Source: Pseudonocardia autotrophica (lineage in GTDB: Bacteria > Actinomycetota > Actinomycetes > Mycobacteriales > Pseudonocardiaceae). From it: 64,000 nucleotides of DNA. The first letter of the stretch is position 1. Each line of letters opens with the position of its first letter. The notes beneath the pieces were generated by a model. That model was not told the origin of the DNA, did no database searches, and was given only the letters and a program-made list of their open reading frames with translations. Positions 41,857-51,514 of the stretch are shown in pieces. Location of the stretch: positions 5,580,001 to 5,644,000 of the forward strand of contig NZ_AP018920.1 in NCBI RefSeq assembly GCF_003945385.1, in the 5' to 3' direction. A program made the translations under genes and the position numbers.

Positions 41857-43194
41857 GTGGTTCACACCGCGTGTCGTGACGTCGAGGCTCTGACGGAGCG
41901 CGAGCGTGCTCGATACCGTGCGCGCACTCCCCGATCGCGGGAGGCGTTCGAGGCCGCCGGGAAGAGTGTGGTCGGAAGCGTCTCCCGAGGCACGATGGCG
42001 TATCCGCCCTACCCGTTCTATGCGTCTCACGGGGAGGGTGCGCGACTCACCGATCTCGACGGGAACGTGTATCTCGACCTGATCAACAACTACACGAGCC
42101 TCATCCACGGGCACGGCCACGCCCGCACCGCGGAGGCCGCCCGTGCGGGGCTGATCGCCGGGCAGGCTCTCGGGACACCGACCGTCGAGGAGGCCGAGCT
42201 CGCCCGCGAGCTCCGGCGGCGACTGCCGGCCCTCGAGACGGTTCGGTTCACCTCGACCGGGAGCGAAGCGCTCCAGTACGCGATCCGGGTGGCCCGGGCC
42301 GCGACCGGGCGCAAGCGGGTCCTGAAGTTCGAGGGCGCCTACCACGGCTCCGAGGTGTCACTGGTGCAGGACATCTGGCCCCGCACGGCGCTCCCACCGG
42401 GTACGGCGCGCCCCGCACTGCCCAGCTCCGCGGGACTCGACGACACTTCCACCCTCACCGCCGTGTACAACGACGCCGCGGCCGTCGCCTCGGCCTTCGG
42501 ACAGTGGGGCGACGAGATCGCCGTCGTGGTCGTCGAGCCGTTCCTGGGCAACAACGCCCTGATCACCGCCACCCCGGACTTCCTCGACGCGGTGTTCGAG
42601 CAGGCCCGCGCGCACGGCGCCCTGGTCCTCTTCGACGAGATCCAGGGCCTGCGCGCCGCCTACGGTGGCACCCAGAGCGTCTTCGGCGTGACACCGGACC
42701 TGGTCACCGTGGGCAAGATCCTCAGCGGTGGTTTCGCGCTGGCCGGCTTCGGCGGGCGGAGTGACGTGATGGCCCACCTCGCCGACACCGGCGATCCGAT
42801 GCCGCAGAGCGGAACGTTCACCGCCAGCCCGATCGCGCTGCGGGCCGGCCTCGCGGCGCTGTCGGACTTCGGCGAGGAGGACTACTCCCGGCTCCGGACC
42901 CTGCGCGACGGTTTCGCGGCCCGCTCGGTGGAGGAGTTCGCGCGAGCCGGAATGACCGTCCACATCAACGGCATGGGCTCGATGTTTCACATCAATATCA
43001 ACGAGGAACCGGTCGGCTCGGTCGCGCAACATCTCCGTTCCGATCACGCACTCTGGATCGCCGTTCGACTCGGACTGCTCAATCGCGGAATCAACATGAT
43101 GCTCCGCGGAACGGGATGCCTGTCGACGCCCATGAAAGAATCCGATATCGACATCTACGGCGACGCACTTCGGGACGTGCTGTCCGGAATCTAG
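41857..43194 (+). CDS. Class III aminotransferase (GSAM-like)
   Basis: A 445-residue PLP enzyme related to glutamate-1-semialdehyde aminomutase and omega-aminotransferases. Landmarks: FTSTGSEALQYAIRVARA (131-148), EGAYHGSE, VVVEPFLGNN, VLFDEIQGLR with Asp260, and TVGKILSGGFALAGFGG with the Schiff-base Lys287. Unlike housekeeping HemL it sits in a catabolic locus with a symporter and its own regulator, so it probably processes an imported amino acid or amino-sugar acid. The GTG at 41857 has GAGG about 6 bases upstream; the longer open frame would run through both operators. Confidence 0.85.
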   Translation: MVHTACRDVEALTERERARYRARTPRSREAFEAAGKSVVGSVSRGTMAYPPYPFYASHGEGARLTDLDGNVYLDLINNYTSLIHGHGHARTAEAARAGLIAGQALGTPTVEEAELARELRRRLPALETVRFTSTGSEALQYAIRVARAATGRKRVLKFEGAYHGSEVSLVQDIWPRTALPPGTARPALPSSAGLDDTSTLTAVYNDAAAVASAFGQWGDEIAVVVVEPFLGNNALITATPDFLDAVFEQARAHGALVLFDEIQGLRAAYGGTQSVFGVTPDLVTVGKILSGGFALAGFGGRSDVMAHLADTGDPMPQSGTFTASPIALRAGLAALSDFGEEDYSRLRTLRDGFAARSVEEFARAGMTVHINGMGSMFHININEEPVGSVAQHLRSDHALWIAVRLGLLNRGINMMLRGTGCLSTPMKESDIDIYGDALRDVLSGI

Positions 43195-43217
43195 GGCCAC
43201 TCGTTTCCGCCCGACGC

Positions 43218-43248
43218 GTGGGTGGCGGAATCGGACTCCGCCACCCAC
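43218..43248 (+). terminator. Hairpin after the aminotransferase gene
   Basis: A perfect 12-base stem (GTGGGTGGCGGA at 43218-43229, TCCGCCACCCAC at 43237-43248) with a 7-base loop, 24 bases after the stop. There is no T run. It separates the aminotransferase from the gntR gene downstream. Confidence 0.8.
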
Positions 43249-43320
43249 CGTCATCGGTCGCTACGATGCGGGTGCGATAGGCTCGACGGCCTGACCACGA
43301 CCCAGGGAGCGGGGACTGAC

Positions 43321-43992
43321 GTGAGGGGCAGGACCAGCACGACCCAGCGCAGCCGCGTCACGTCCCAACTGCTCCGTCAGATTCGTGGTGGCCGTTTCAA
43401 CGTGGGTGACCGCCTTCCCTCGGAACGAATACTCGCCGAGGAATTCGGCGTGAGTCGTCCGGTGATCCGGGAAGCACTGGGAACTCTCGGGGCGATGGAC
43501 ATCATCGAGTCGCAGGCCGGGCGCGGGTCCTTCCTCATGTCCACCGAGGTCCCCGATTCCGACGGGGAAATCAACGTCGTCGGCCTGATCGACGTCGTGA
43601 GCTTCCGGGAAGTGCTCGAGGCCGGAGCGCTGGCGCTGGCGGGCACGATGCCCGACCTCGACGCCGACCTGGTCGTCGACGCCATGGACCGCCTGAAGGA
43701 CGACGTCGCCGCCGAGCGGAACACCATCGAGTCGGACATCGCCCTGCACCGGGCGATCCTCGCGTCGGTGAGGTCTCCGATGCTGCTCCGGGCGTTCGAC
43801 GACTCCCACGAGGCGATCCTGCGTTCGGTCCAGCTCAGCCCGCACGCCAGCACGATGGGCTCCGATCTGCTCGCCCTGCACGAGGCGATCGCGGCGGGCA
43901 TCACTGCGAGATCGACGGAGTCGGCACTCGCCGCCACCCACCGCATGCACGACGAGCACCGTTCTTTGCTCCGGCGTCTGCTCGGAGCCTGA
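43321..43992 (+). CDS. GntR/FadR-family transcriptional regulator
   Basis: A 223-residue regulator: N-terminal winged HTH (RVTSQLLRQIRGGRFNVGDRLPSERILAEEFGVSRPVIREAL, residues about 13-55, read across helices) and an all-helical FadR C-terminal domain with metal-binding-type residues (DIALHRAI, LHEAIAAG, RMHDEH). It is the obvious candidate to bind the two ACTGGTnnGGCCAGT palindromes upstream and control the symporter, lactonase and aminotransferase genes in answer to the imported acid. GTG at 43321 follows GGGGA. Confidence 0.9.
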   Translation: MRGRTSTTQRSRVTSQLLRQIRGGRFNVGDRLPSERILAEEFGVSRPVIREALGTLGAMDIIESQAGRGSFLMSTEVPDSDGEINVVGLIDVVSFREVLEAGALALAGTMPDLDADLVVDAMDRLKDDVAAERNTIESDIALHRAILASVRSPMLLRAFDDSHEAILRSVQLSPHASTMGSDLLALHEAIAAGITARSTESALAATHRMHDEHRSLLRRLLGA

Positions 43993-44058
43993 GACACCGG
44001 CCGGACCGGTGCCGGAGTCCGTGGCCGGCAGCACGTGACAACGGCGCCGGCGGGTCGG

Positions 44059-45174
44059 TCACTGCGCCTCGAGCGCCCCGAGCACATCGGCCACCAGGTC
44101 GTCGGTGTCCTCCACCCCGCAGGACAACCGCACCAGTCCGTCGGGCACCGCGTCGCCCCAGCGGGCCCGCCGGTCCGCGGCGGTACGCAGCCCGCCGAAG
44201 CTCGTCGTCGAGTCGACCAGCGTGCTGCGCGCCAGGAAGTCCGAGACGGCGTGCACGTCGGGCAGGGTGAACCGCAGGACGCCGTTCCAGCGGCGCATCT
44301 GGGTGCGCGCCAGCAGGTGCGCCGGGTCGTCGGCCAGCCCGGGCCAGCGGACGTCGCGCACCGTGGGGTGCTCGCGCAGCGCCACCGCGAGCGCCCGGGC
44401 GTTCTCCGCCTGCCGGGCCAGCCGCAGGTCCAGGGTGCCGAGCCCGCGCAGCGCCAGCCAGGTCTCCATCGGGCCGGGGATCGCGCCGCCCCGGGTCCGG
44501 GCGGCCCGGATCCGCTCGGCGTGCACCGGATCGGCGGCGCTGACGTGTCCGAGCAGCAGGTCCCCGTGCCCGGACAGCGCCTTGGTGTCCGAGGCGACCA
44601 CCAGGTCCGCGCCGAGTGCGATCGGCTGCTGTCCCAGCGGTGTGCAGGTCGTGTTGTCGACCGCGACGACCGCACCGATCCGGTGCGCGGCGGCCGCGAT
44701 CGCGGCCACGTCGCACACCTCCAGGCCCGGGTTGGACGGCGTCTCCAGCAGCACCAGCCCCGGCCGCGACTCCTCGATCGCCGCGATCCAGTCCCCGGCG
44801 GTCGCGCAGTACGCGACGCCGACACCCAGCGGCGCCAGCTCCTCGTCGGCCAGCGCGCGGGCCACGTAGTAGCCGTCCGAGGGGAGCAGCACGCCGCGAT
44901 CCGGCCCGGTGAAACCGCGCAACACCGCCGCGATCGCCGCCATCCCGCTCGGGAACACGACGCACGGCCCGCCGTCGAGCGCGCCGACGGCGGCCTCGAA
45001 CTCGCGCCACGTCGGGTTGTCCGCGCGGGCGTAGAAGTCGGCGCCCGGTTCTGCCTGCTCCGGCCGCCCGAGGTGGAAGGTGCTGGTCAGCACCGGCCCG
45101 CGGTGCACGGGGGCCCCGACCTCCGGTGCGCCGTGCCCACCGCCCCGCACACACCTGGTCCCGTCGCCGTTCAT
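44059..45174 (-). CDS. Cys/Met metabolism PLP enzyme (cystathionine gamma-lyase/synthase family)
   Basis: A 371-residue trans-sulfuration enzyme. Visible are FPSGMAAIAAVLRGF (about residues 74-88), YYVARALADEELAP, LLETPSNPGLEVCD, VDNTTCTPL and SDTKALSGHGDLLLG with Lys198 as PLP ligand. Gamma-lyase and gamma-synthase cannot be told apart by eye. The ATG at 45174 was taken over an upstream open frame. It lies 11 bases downstream of gpsA in the same direction, so it may be transcribed with gpsA and plsC. Confidence 0.85.
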   Translation of the reverse strand: MNGDGTRCVRGGGHGAPEVGAPVHRGPVLTSTFHLGRPEQAEPGADFYARADNPTWREFEAAVGALDGGPCVVFPSGMAAIAAVLRGFTGPDRGVLLPSDGYYVARALADEELAPLGVGVAYCATAGDWIAAIEESRPGLVLLETPSNPGLEVCDVAAIAAAAHRIGAVVAVDNTTCTPLGQQPIALGADLVVASDTKALSGHGDLLLGHVSAADPVHAERIRAARTRGGAIPGPMETWLALRGLGTLDLRLARQAENARALAVALREHPTVRDVRWPGLADDPAHLLARTQMRRWNGVLRFTLPDVHAVSDFLARSTLVDSTTSFGGLRTAADRRARWGDAVPDGLVRLSCGVEDTDDLVADVLGALEAQ

Positions 45175-45185
45175 CGGACGCAACG

Positions 45186-46226
45186 CTACTCGGGCTTCGG
45201 CGCCCGCGAGATCAGTTCCTTCGCCATCTGCGGCGCCGTCATCCCCTCGTGGCACACCCGGCGCACCGCGTCCGCGATCGGCAGCTCGACACCGTTCCGC
45301 TCGCCCAGCTCGCAGATCGACAGGCAGGACTTGACGCCCTCGGCGACCTGCCCGTGGTTGGCCTGCTCGGCCTCGGCGAGTGTCGCGCCGCGGCCGATCT
45401 GCTCGCCGAAGGTGCGGTTGCGCGACAGCGGCGACGAGCAGGTCGCCACCAGGTCGCCCATCCCGGCGAGTCCGGCGAAGGTCAGCGGCGACGCCCCCAG
45501 TGCCATCCCCAGCCGGGACATCTCGGCCAGCCCGCGGGTGATCAGCGACGCCCGCGAGTTGTCACCGAGCCCCATCCCGGACGCGACGCCCACCGCCAGC
45601 GCGATCACGTTCTTGCCGGCGCCCCCCAGCTCTGCGCCGATCACGTCGGTATTGGTGTAGGCGCGGAAGTAGCCGGTCGCGCACGCCGTCTGCAGGGCCA
45701 CGGCGCGGCTGTGGTCGGCGCAGGCGATCACGGTGGCGGTCGGCTGCTCGTGTGCGATCTCGGCGGCCAGGTTCGGCCCGGAGACCACGGCGAGCCGGTC
45801 CACACCGACGCCGGTGACGTCGTCGATCACCTCGGTCATCCGCTTCAGGGTGCCCAGCTCGACGCCTTTGGCCAGGCTGGTCAGCGTCACCCCGTCCGGG
45901 ATCAGATCGCGCCAGCGCTCCAGGTTGGCGCGCAGCGACTGCGACGGCACCGCCAGCACCACCGCGTCGACCCCGTCGAGGGCCTCCGCCGGGTCGGCGG
46001 TGGCGCGCAGCCGGTCCGGCAGCTCGACGCCGGGCAGGTAGTCCGGGTTCTGCCGGGTCCGGTTGACGGTCTCGGCCACCTCGCTGCGACGGGCCCACAG
46101 CCGCACCTCGCGACCGGCGTCGCCGAGCACCTTCGCGAACGAGGTGCCCCAGCTCCCGGCACCGAGCACCGCGACCCGGACGATGTCGTGCACGGGCTCG
46201 TTCACCGGACGCTCGCCCACGCTCAT
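45186..46226 (-). CDS. gpsA: Glycerol-3-phosphate dehydrogenase [NAD(P)+] GpsA
   Basis: Reduces dihydroxyacetone phosphate to sn-glycerol-3-phosphate, the backbone of phospholipids. The 346-residue enzyme has [17 protein letters not shown] near residue 18, [46 protein letters not shown] (catalytic Lys) and [17 protein letters not shown], a full GpsA pattern. Its ATG overlaps the plsC stop (ATGA), so synthesis and first use of glycerol-3-phosphate are genetically linked. Confidence 0.96.
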   Translation of the reverse strand: MSVGERPVNEPVHDIVRVAVLGAGSWGTSFAKVLGDAGREVRLWARRSEVAETVNRTRQNPDYLPGVELPDRLRATADPAEALDGVDAVVLAVPSQSLRANLERWRDLIPDGVTLTSLAKGVELGTLKRMTEVIDDVTGVGVDRLAVVSGPNLAAEIAHEQPTATVIACADHSRAVALQTACATGYFRAYTNTDVIGAELGGAGKNVIALAVGVASGMGLGDNSRASLITRGLAEMSRLGMALGASPLTFAGLAGMGDLVATCSSPLSRNRTFGEQIGRGATLAEAEQANHGQVAEGVKSCLSICELGERNGVELPIADAVRRVCHEGMTAPQMAKELISRAPKPE

Positions 46227-46942
46227 CGCCCGGCCTCCCGCTCCGGCCCGCGCCGGAAGAACTCGGCCGGTGCGGGCTCGTCGCGCACCTGCGCCAGCAG
46301 GTCCCGCACCCGGCTCATGATCAGGTCGGTGACCTCGCGCAGCACGCCGGCGTCGACCGGGCGTCCGCGGTAGGCGGACAGGTCCACCGGTTCCCCGGCC
46401 CGCAGCACCAGCTCGGTGCGCGGCAGCGGCCGGAAGCGCTTGCCGTAGTGGTCGTAGACCTCCCGGGTGCCCCAGTGCACCATCGGGACGATCGGCACGT
46501 CCGAGGCGAGTGCCATCCGGGCGACACCGGTCCGCGAGCGCATCGGCCAGCCGTCCGGGTCCCGGGTGATCGTGCCCTCCGGGTAGATGATGACGATCTT
46601 GCCGTCGGCGAGTGCCTGGGTGCCCGCCGCGAGACTCTGCTGGGCGTCGGCGGTGTCGCGGAAGACCGGGATCTGCCCGCTGCCGCGCAGGATCGACCCG
46701 AGCACCGGGACGTCCCACAGGCTGTTCTTGGCCATGAACCGCGGCACCCGGCGCGCGGTGTGCACGAACAGCGCCGTGTGGATCGGGTCCAGGTGGGAGA
46801 TGTGGTTCCCGACCAGCAGCGCGCCACCGGTCGCGGGCAGGTGCTCGCGGCCCTCGTAGCGCTGCCGGCCGGTCAGCCATCCCAGCGGGTAGAACACGGT
46901 CGCGGCGAGCCCGACCCAGAATCCGCCCTTCTCGCGGGCCAC
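46223..46942 (-). CDS. 1-acyl-sn-glycerol-3-phosphate acyltransferase (PlsC-like)
   Basis: A 239-residue membrane acyltransferase making phosphatidic acid. The NHxxxxD catalytic motif is [11 protein letters not shown] near residue 46, followed by [16 protein letters not shown] and the YPEGTITRD acyl-binding motif near 120. The GTG at 46942 is preferred to that at 46957 because AGGAGG lies 6 bases before it. Adjacent gpsA supports a role in phospholipid synthesis. A C-terminal tail of about 25 charged residues is disordered. Confidence 0.92.
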   Translation of the reverse strand: MAREKGGFWVGLAATVFYPLGWLTGRQRYEGREHLPATGGALLVGNHISHLDPIHTALFVHTARRVPRFMAKNSLWDVPVLGSILRGSGQIPVFRDTADAQQSLAAGTQALADGKIVIIYPEGTITRDPDGWPMRSRTGVARMALASDVPIVPMVHWGTREVYDHYGKRFRPLPRTELVLRAGEPVDLSAYRGRPVDAGVLREVTDLIMSRVRDLLAQVRDEPAPAEFFRRGPEREAGR

Positions 46943-47142
46943 CGGCGGCCTCCTCACACCCGCCTCGAGGCGGGGTCGTCAGCGGTCCCGGACCGCGAGT
47001 GATCCGGATCGTCGGGGTGGAGTCTCCCCACAACGGGCCGTCCCGGTAAACCCACCCCCCGTTCGGGCACACCCCGGTTCACCCCGCCCGGCCCGGTCCC
47101 GTGACTCCTCCGTGACGCGCGATCGACCTCCGAGGTGCGACG

Positions 47143-47871
47143 ATGGTCCGCGTGACCCTGCGGGTGGACCTGGTCGTGCCGGTGAAACCGTTGCCCAAGG
47201 CCAAGACCAGGCTGCGCGGCGCCGCCGACGGTGGCGTCGGCGAGCTCGGCGCGCACCAGCGGCTCGCGCTGGCGCTGGCCCGCGACACGGTCGCCGCCGC
47301 CGTCGGCGCGACGACGGTCCGCCGGGTGCTGGTGATCTCGTCCGATCCGGCCGTCGCGATGGAGGTCGGCGCGCTCGGCGTCGAGGTCGTCACCGATCCC
47401 GGCCGCGGGCTGAACGGGGCGCTGCGGCACGGTGCTGCGCTGCTGCGCTCACGCGACGACGACGTGATGATCGGCGCGCTGCAGGCCGACCTGCCTGCGC
47501 TGCGCCCCGCCGAGCTCGACGACGCCGTCACCACCGCTGCCCGGCTGTTCGGCTCGGGCGAGCACCGGGCGTTCCAGCCCGACGCCCCCGGTGAGGGCAC
47601 CACCCTGCTGCTCGTCGCCCCCGGCCACCGGCTCGATCCGCACTTCGGCGGCGCCTCGGCGGCGGCGCACCGCGAATCCGGGGCGGTCGTGCTGCCCGGT
47701 GTGCGGCCCGGCCTGCGCCGCGACGTCGACACCGTCACCGATCTCGACGACGCCGTCCGCCTCGGCGTCGGGGAGTGGACCCGGGCGGTGATCGACGCCC
47801 GGGACAGGTTGCCGCAGGCCGGAGCGTCCGGCAGGCCGCTGCCCGGGGCACTGCGCTGCCCGAAGGTGTGA
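47143..47871 (+). CDS. cofC: Phospholactate/phosphoenolpyruvate guanylyltransferase CofC (FbiD)
   Basis: A 242-residue nucleotidyltransferase of coenzyme F420 synthesis: activates 2-phospholactate or phosphoenolpyruvate with GTP. It opens VDLVVPVKPLPKAKTRL, with ALARDTVAAA, VVTDPGRGLNGAL and GALQADLPALRP in family order, and FQPDAPGEGTTLLLVAPG toward the end. Its presence shows that the organism makes F420, as most actinobacteria do. GAGG precedes the ATG. The ppk gene follows in the same direction after 87 bases. Confidence 0.92.
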   Translation: MVRVTLRVDLVVPVKPLPKAKTRLRGAADGGVGELGAHQRLALALARDTVAAAVGATTVRRVLVISSDPAVAMEVGALGVEVVTDPGRGLNGALRHGAALLRSRDDDVMIGALQADLPALRPAELDDAVTTAARLFGSGEHRAFQPDAPGEGTTLLLVAPGHRLDPHFGGASAAAHRESGAVVLPGVRPGLRRDVDTVTDLDDAVRLGVGEWTRAVIDARDRLPQAGASGRPLPGALRCPKV

Positions 47872-47958
47872 CACATCTCCGATCGCGGCACCGGGAATTC
47901 ACCGACACCGGTGGTGTCTCCCTTGGCCGACCCGAGCGGCGTACGAAACAATCGCCGG

Positions 47959-50337
47959 GTGAGTGACGACGCGGCAGCACCGAACGGGCGGAACGGCTCG
48001 TCCCAGCACGGCGGCCCCGCCCACTCCGGGGCCCGGCCGGGTGCCCGGCGGGCCCCGCGTCCCGCGTCCCGCCGGGTGCACACCGCGAACCGCGCCGTCG
48101 CCGACCAGGTGAGCCCGGAGCAGCCGGTAGCGGCCGAGATCCCGGCCCAGCAGACCCCCGCACCGCCGGCGGCGCCGACCCCGCAGCCCGGTGCCGCCCC
48201 GATCGCGCCGCCCGCCGGGGCGACCACGCCGGCGTCGTCGGTGCCGGACGTGCTGCCCGAGGACCGCTACCTCAATCGCGAGCTGTCCTGGCTCGACTTC
48301 AACGCCCGGGTGCTGGCACTCGCCGAGGACTCCAGCCAGCCGCTGCTCGAACGCGCCAAGTTCCTGGCCATCTTCGCCTCCAACCTGGACGAGTTCTACA
48401 TGGTCCGGGTGGCCGGCCTGAAGCGCCGCGACGAGACCGGCCTGAGCGTGCGCAGCGCCGACGGTCTCACCCCGCGCCAGCAGCTGGCCCGGATCACCGA
48501 GCGGTCCCGGGCACTGTCCCGGGCACACGCCGAGGTGTTCATGGAGGAGCTGCGGCCCGAGCTGGCATCGGCGGGCGTGCACATCAGGGCCTGGGACGAT
48601 CTGACCGACGCCGAGCGGCTGCGGCTGAGTGACTACTTCTCCGAGTCGGTCTTCCCGGTGCTGACACCGCTCGCCGTGGACCCGGCGCACCCGTTCCCCT
48701 ACATCTCCGGGCTGTCGCTGAACCTGGCGGTCACCGTCCGCGACCCGGAGGGCCGGACCGAGCGCTTCGCCCGGGTGAAGGTCCCGAACAACGTGCCACG
48801 CCTGGTGACCGTCGACCCGCCGAACACCGACACCCGCGCCGGCAACCGCACCGTCACGTTCCTGCCGATCGAGGACCTCATCGCGGCGCACCTCGGTGAC
48901 CTGTTCACCGGCATGGACGTCGCCGAGGTCCATCCGTTCCGGGTCACCCGCAACGCCGACCTGGAGGTCGAGGAGGACCGCGACGAGGACCTGCTGCAGG
49001 CCCTCGAACGCGAGCTGGCCCGTCGCCGGTTCGGGCCGCCGGTCCGGCTCGAGGTGCTCGACACGATGTCCGAGCACGTCCTGGAGCTGCTGCTGCGCGA
49101 GCTCGACGTGGACCCGAACGACGTCGTCACGGTGCCCGGGCTGCTCGACCTGACCGGACTCTGGCAGGTGCACGGGGTCAATCGGCCGGATCTGAAGGAC
49201 GAGCCGTTCCGTCCGGCCACGCACCCGGCGTTCGCCGAGCGGGAGACGCCGCGCAGCGTGTTCGCGACGCTGCGCGAGGGCGACGTGCTGGTGCACCACC
49301 CCTACGACTCGTTCTCGACGTCGGTGCAGCGGTTCATAGAGCAGGCAGCCGCCGACCCGGGCGTGCTGGCGATCAAGCAGACGCTGTACCGGACCTCCGG
49401 CGACTCGCCGATCGTGAACGCACTGATCGACGCCGCCGAGGCCGGCAAGCAGGTCGTCGCGCTGGTCGAGATCAAGGCCCGGTTCGACGAGCAGGCCAAC
49501 ATCCGCTGGGCCCGCCAGCTGGAGAAGGCCGGCGTGCACGTCGTCTACGGGCTGGTCGGGCTCAAGACGCACTGCAAGACGGCGCTGGTCGTCCGGCAGG
49601 AGGGCTCGGAGATCCGCCGCTACTGCCACATCGGCACCGGCAACTACAACCCGAAGACGGCGCGGCTCTACGAGGACATCGGCGTGCTCACCGCCGATCC
49701 GACGATCGGCGCCGACCTCACCGACCTGTTCAACTCGCTGACCGGCTACTCCCGGCAGACCTCGTACCGCAGCCTGCTCGTCGCGCCCTACGGCGTGCGC
49801 CGCGGCATCGTGCGCCGGATCGACGACGAGATCGAGGCGCACCACTCCGGCGAGCCCGGCGCACGCGTCCGGATCAAGGTGAACTCGCTGGTCGACGAGG
49901 CCGTGATCGATGCCTGCTACCGGGCGTCGCAGGCCGGGGTGCCGGTCGACATCGTGGTCCGCGGCATCTGCGCGATGATCCCGGGGCGGCCGGGGCTGTC
50001 GGAGAACGTGACGATCCGCTCGCTGCTCGGGCCGTTCCTGGAACACTCCCGGGTGCTGCACTTCGGTGCCGCCGACGAGTACTGGATCGGCTCGGCGGAC
50101 ATGATGCACCGCAACCTCGATCGTCGCGTCGAGGTGATGCTGCGGGTGACCGATCCGAAGCTGGCCGGCCAGCTCGGGGGCATGTTCGACTCCTGCCTCG
50201 ATCCGGCCACCCGATGCTGGACGCTCGGGCCGGACGGGGTCTGGTCGCCGTCACCGGCGCCCGGGTCGTCCAACATCCGGGTCCGCGACCACCAGGTCGA
50301 GATGATGAACTCGCGCCGCGGCTCGGCCGAGGACTGA
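47959..50337 (+). CDS. ppk: Polyphosphate kinase 1
   Basis: Makes inorganic polyphosphate from ATP, through an autophosphorylated His. The 792-residue protein has an Ala/Pro-rich N-terminal extension (about residues 1-100) not needed for catalysis, then [32 protein letters not shown], the catalytic HCK ([10 protein letters not shown]), [19 protein letters not shown], and [22 protein letters not shown] at 47959 is chosen; an open frame extends 16 codons upstream. It is followed 7 bases later by the MutT1-like gene, a gene order also seen in mycobacteria and probably an operon. Confidence 0.96.
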   Translation: MSDDAAAPNGRNGSSQHGGPAHSGARPGARRAPRPASRRVHTANRAVADQVSPEQPVAAEIPAQQTPAPPAAPTPQPGAAPIAPPAGATTPASSVPDVLPEDRYLNRELSWLDFNARVLALAEDSSQPLLERAKFLAIFASNLDEFYMVRVAGLKRRDETGLSVRSADGLTPRQQLARITERSRALSRAHAEVFMEELRPELASAGVHIRAWDDLTDAERLRLSDYFSESVFPVLTPLAVDPAHPFPYISGLSLNLAVTVRDPEGRTERFARVKVPNNVPRLVTVDPPNTDTRAGNRTVTFLPIEDLIAAHLGDLFTGMDVAEVHPFRVTRNADLEVEEDRDEDLLQALERELARRRFGPPVRLEVLDTMSEHVLELLLRELDVDPNDVVTVPGLLDLTGLWQVHGVNRPDLKDEPFRPATHPAFAERETPRSVFATLREGDVLVHHPYDSFSTSVQRFIEQAAADPGVLAIKQTLYRTSGDSPIVNALIDAAEAGKQVVALVEIKARFDEQANIRWARQLEKAGVHVVYGLVGLKTHCKTALVVRQEGSEIRRYCHIGTGNYNPKTARLYEDIGVLTADPTIGADLTDLFNSLTGYSRQTSYRSLLVAPYGVRRGIVRRIDDEIEAHHSGEPGARVRIKVNSLVDEAVIDACYRASQAGVPVDIVVRGICAMIPGRPGLSENVTIRSLLGPFLEHSRVLHFGAADEYWIGSADMMHRNLDRRVEVMLRVTDPKLAGQLGGMFDSCLDPATRCWTLGPDGVWSPSPAPGSSNIRVRDHQVEMMNSRRGSAED

Positions 50338-50344
50338 CCGGCCG

Positions 50345-51376
50345 ATGACGTTCCTCAGCCGGCTGCGCACCGACGGCGCCGAGGTCGACCCGGCGGGCCT
50401 CGCCGACGTCGTCGCCGCCGGGACGGTCCCCTACCGGCGGCTGCCCGGCGGCGAACTGCAGATCGCCCTGGTGCACCGGCCGCGCTACGACGACTGGACG
50501 CTGCCCAAAGGGCATCAGGATCCGGGCGAGTCGCTGACGGCGACCGCGCTCCGCGAGACCACCGAGGAGGCCCGGCTGGACTGCCGGCTCGGTGCGCGGC
50601 TCGGACACACCACCTATCAGGTGCCCGGCCGTGGCCGGAAGGTCGTGCACTACTGGGCGGCCGAGGCGGTCGGCGACCACGGCTTCACCGCCAACGACGA
50701 GACCGACGCGCTGCGGTGGGTCTCCCCCGCCGAGGCGACGGCGCAGCTCACCCACGGGCACGACAAGAGGCTGGTGACCCGGCTCGCCGCCGCCGGGGTG
50801 CCGTCGTCGACGGTGGTGCTGGTGCGGCATGCGAAGGCCGGCAGCCGCACCGCCTGGGAGGGCGACGACGACCTGCGCCCGCTGTCCGGGACCGGGCACA
50901 CCCAGGCCGGCAAGCTCGCCGGGTTCCTGCCCCGGTTCGGCCCGGACCGGCTGTTCACGGCGCCGCCGTTGCGCTGCGGGCAGACCGTCGCACCGTTCGC
51001 CGGGAAGAGCGGACTGGGCTCCGGCCGGGCCGACGACCTCCCGGTCGAGCCGCTGGTCGGCGAGAACGGCTACTGGGACGATCCCGACGCCGGGCGTGCC
51101 CGGTTCCGCGCGCTGGCCGCGCAGCCCGGGGTGACGCTGATCAGCAGCCAGGGCGGGGTGATCCCGGACGTCGTGGCGGAGCTCCTCGCCGGGGCCGGCG
51201 TCGGTGGCAGCGGCGTCGGTGGCAGCGGCGGTAGCGGCGCCGGCGGCCCTGGCAGCAGCAGTGGCAGCAGCGGCGGCGTCGAGGTCCCCTCGCACAAGGC
51301 GAGCACCTGGCTGCTGGGCTTCGACACCGAGATGAACCTGCTGTTCGCCGACTACTACCGCCGCCCCTCCCCCTGA
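50345..51376 (+). CDS. Nudix hydrolase fused to histidine phosphatase (MutT1-like)
   Basis: A 343-residue two-domain protein. The Nudix domain (about 25-150) holds GHQDPGESLTATALRETTEE, which fits GX5EX7REUXEE except for Arg in the place of the last Gly. The histidine phosphatase domain (about 155-343) starts VLVRHAKAGSR. Mycobacterial MutT1 has this layout and cleans up 8-oxo-dGTP and diadenosine polyphosphates. Between about 283 and 312 a Gly/Ser-rich linker of near-perfect trinucleotide repeats interrupts the phosphatase domain. Seven bases after ppk, so probably co-transcribed. Confidence 0.9.
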   Translation: MTFLSRLRTDGAEVDPAGLADVVAAGTVPYRRLPGGELQIALVHRPRYDDWTLPKGHQDPGESLTATALRETTEEARLDCRLGARLGHTTYQVPGRGRKVVHYWAAEAVGDHGFTANDETDALRWVSPAEATAQLTHGHDKRLVTRLAAAGVPSSTVVLVRHAKAGSRTAWEGDDDLRPLSGTGHTQAGKLAGFLPRFGPDRLFTAPPLRCGQTVAPFAGKSGLGSGRADDLPVEPLVGENGYWDDPDAGRARFRALAAQPGVTLISSQGGVIPDVVAELLAGAGVGGSGVGGSGGSGAGGPGSSSGSSGGVEVPSHKASTWLLGFDTEMNLLFADYYRRPSP

Positions 51377-51393
51377 TCTTCCGAGCGGCACAC

Positions 51394-51425
51394 CAGAGCT
51401 GTCCAGGCGGCCCGCCGCAGCTCTG
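51394..51425 (+). terminator. Hairpin after the MutT1-like gene
   Basis: A perfect 8-base inverted repeat (CAGAGCTG at 51394-51401, CAGCTCTG at 51418-51425) encloses a 16-base loop that can pair further. It lies 18 bases after the stop and has no T run. Likely the end of the ppk transcript. Confidence 0.6.
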
Positions 51426-51514
51426 CTGTACCTCTCACCGCCGATCGGTGTGCAGGTGCGAAGGGTGTGGCGGATCGGGGCGTGCGGGCGGGTGCGGGGC
51501 GCGAGGCTGCCCGG

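Noticed and set aside
43995..44011. CACCGG-CCGGA-CCGGTG as terminator between gntR and the trans-sulfuration gene
   Set aside because: Six-base arms of pure GC-type sequence are expected by chance here and there is no T run; too weak to list as a feature.
47899..50109. 736-codon open frame on the minus strand
   Set aside because: It is the mirror of the ppk gene, whose motifs are complete.
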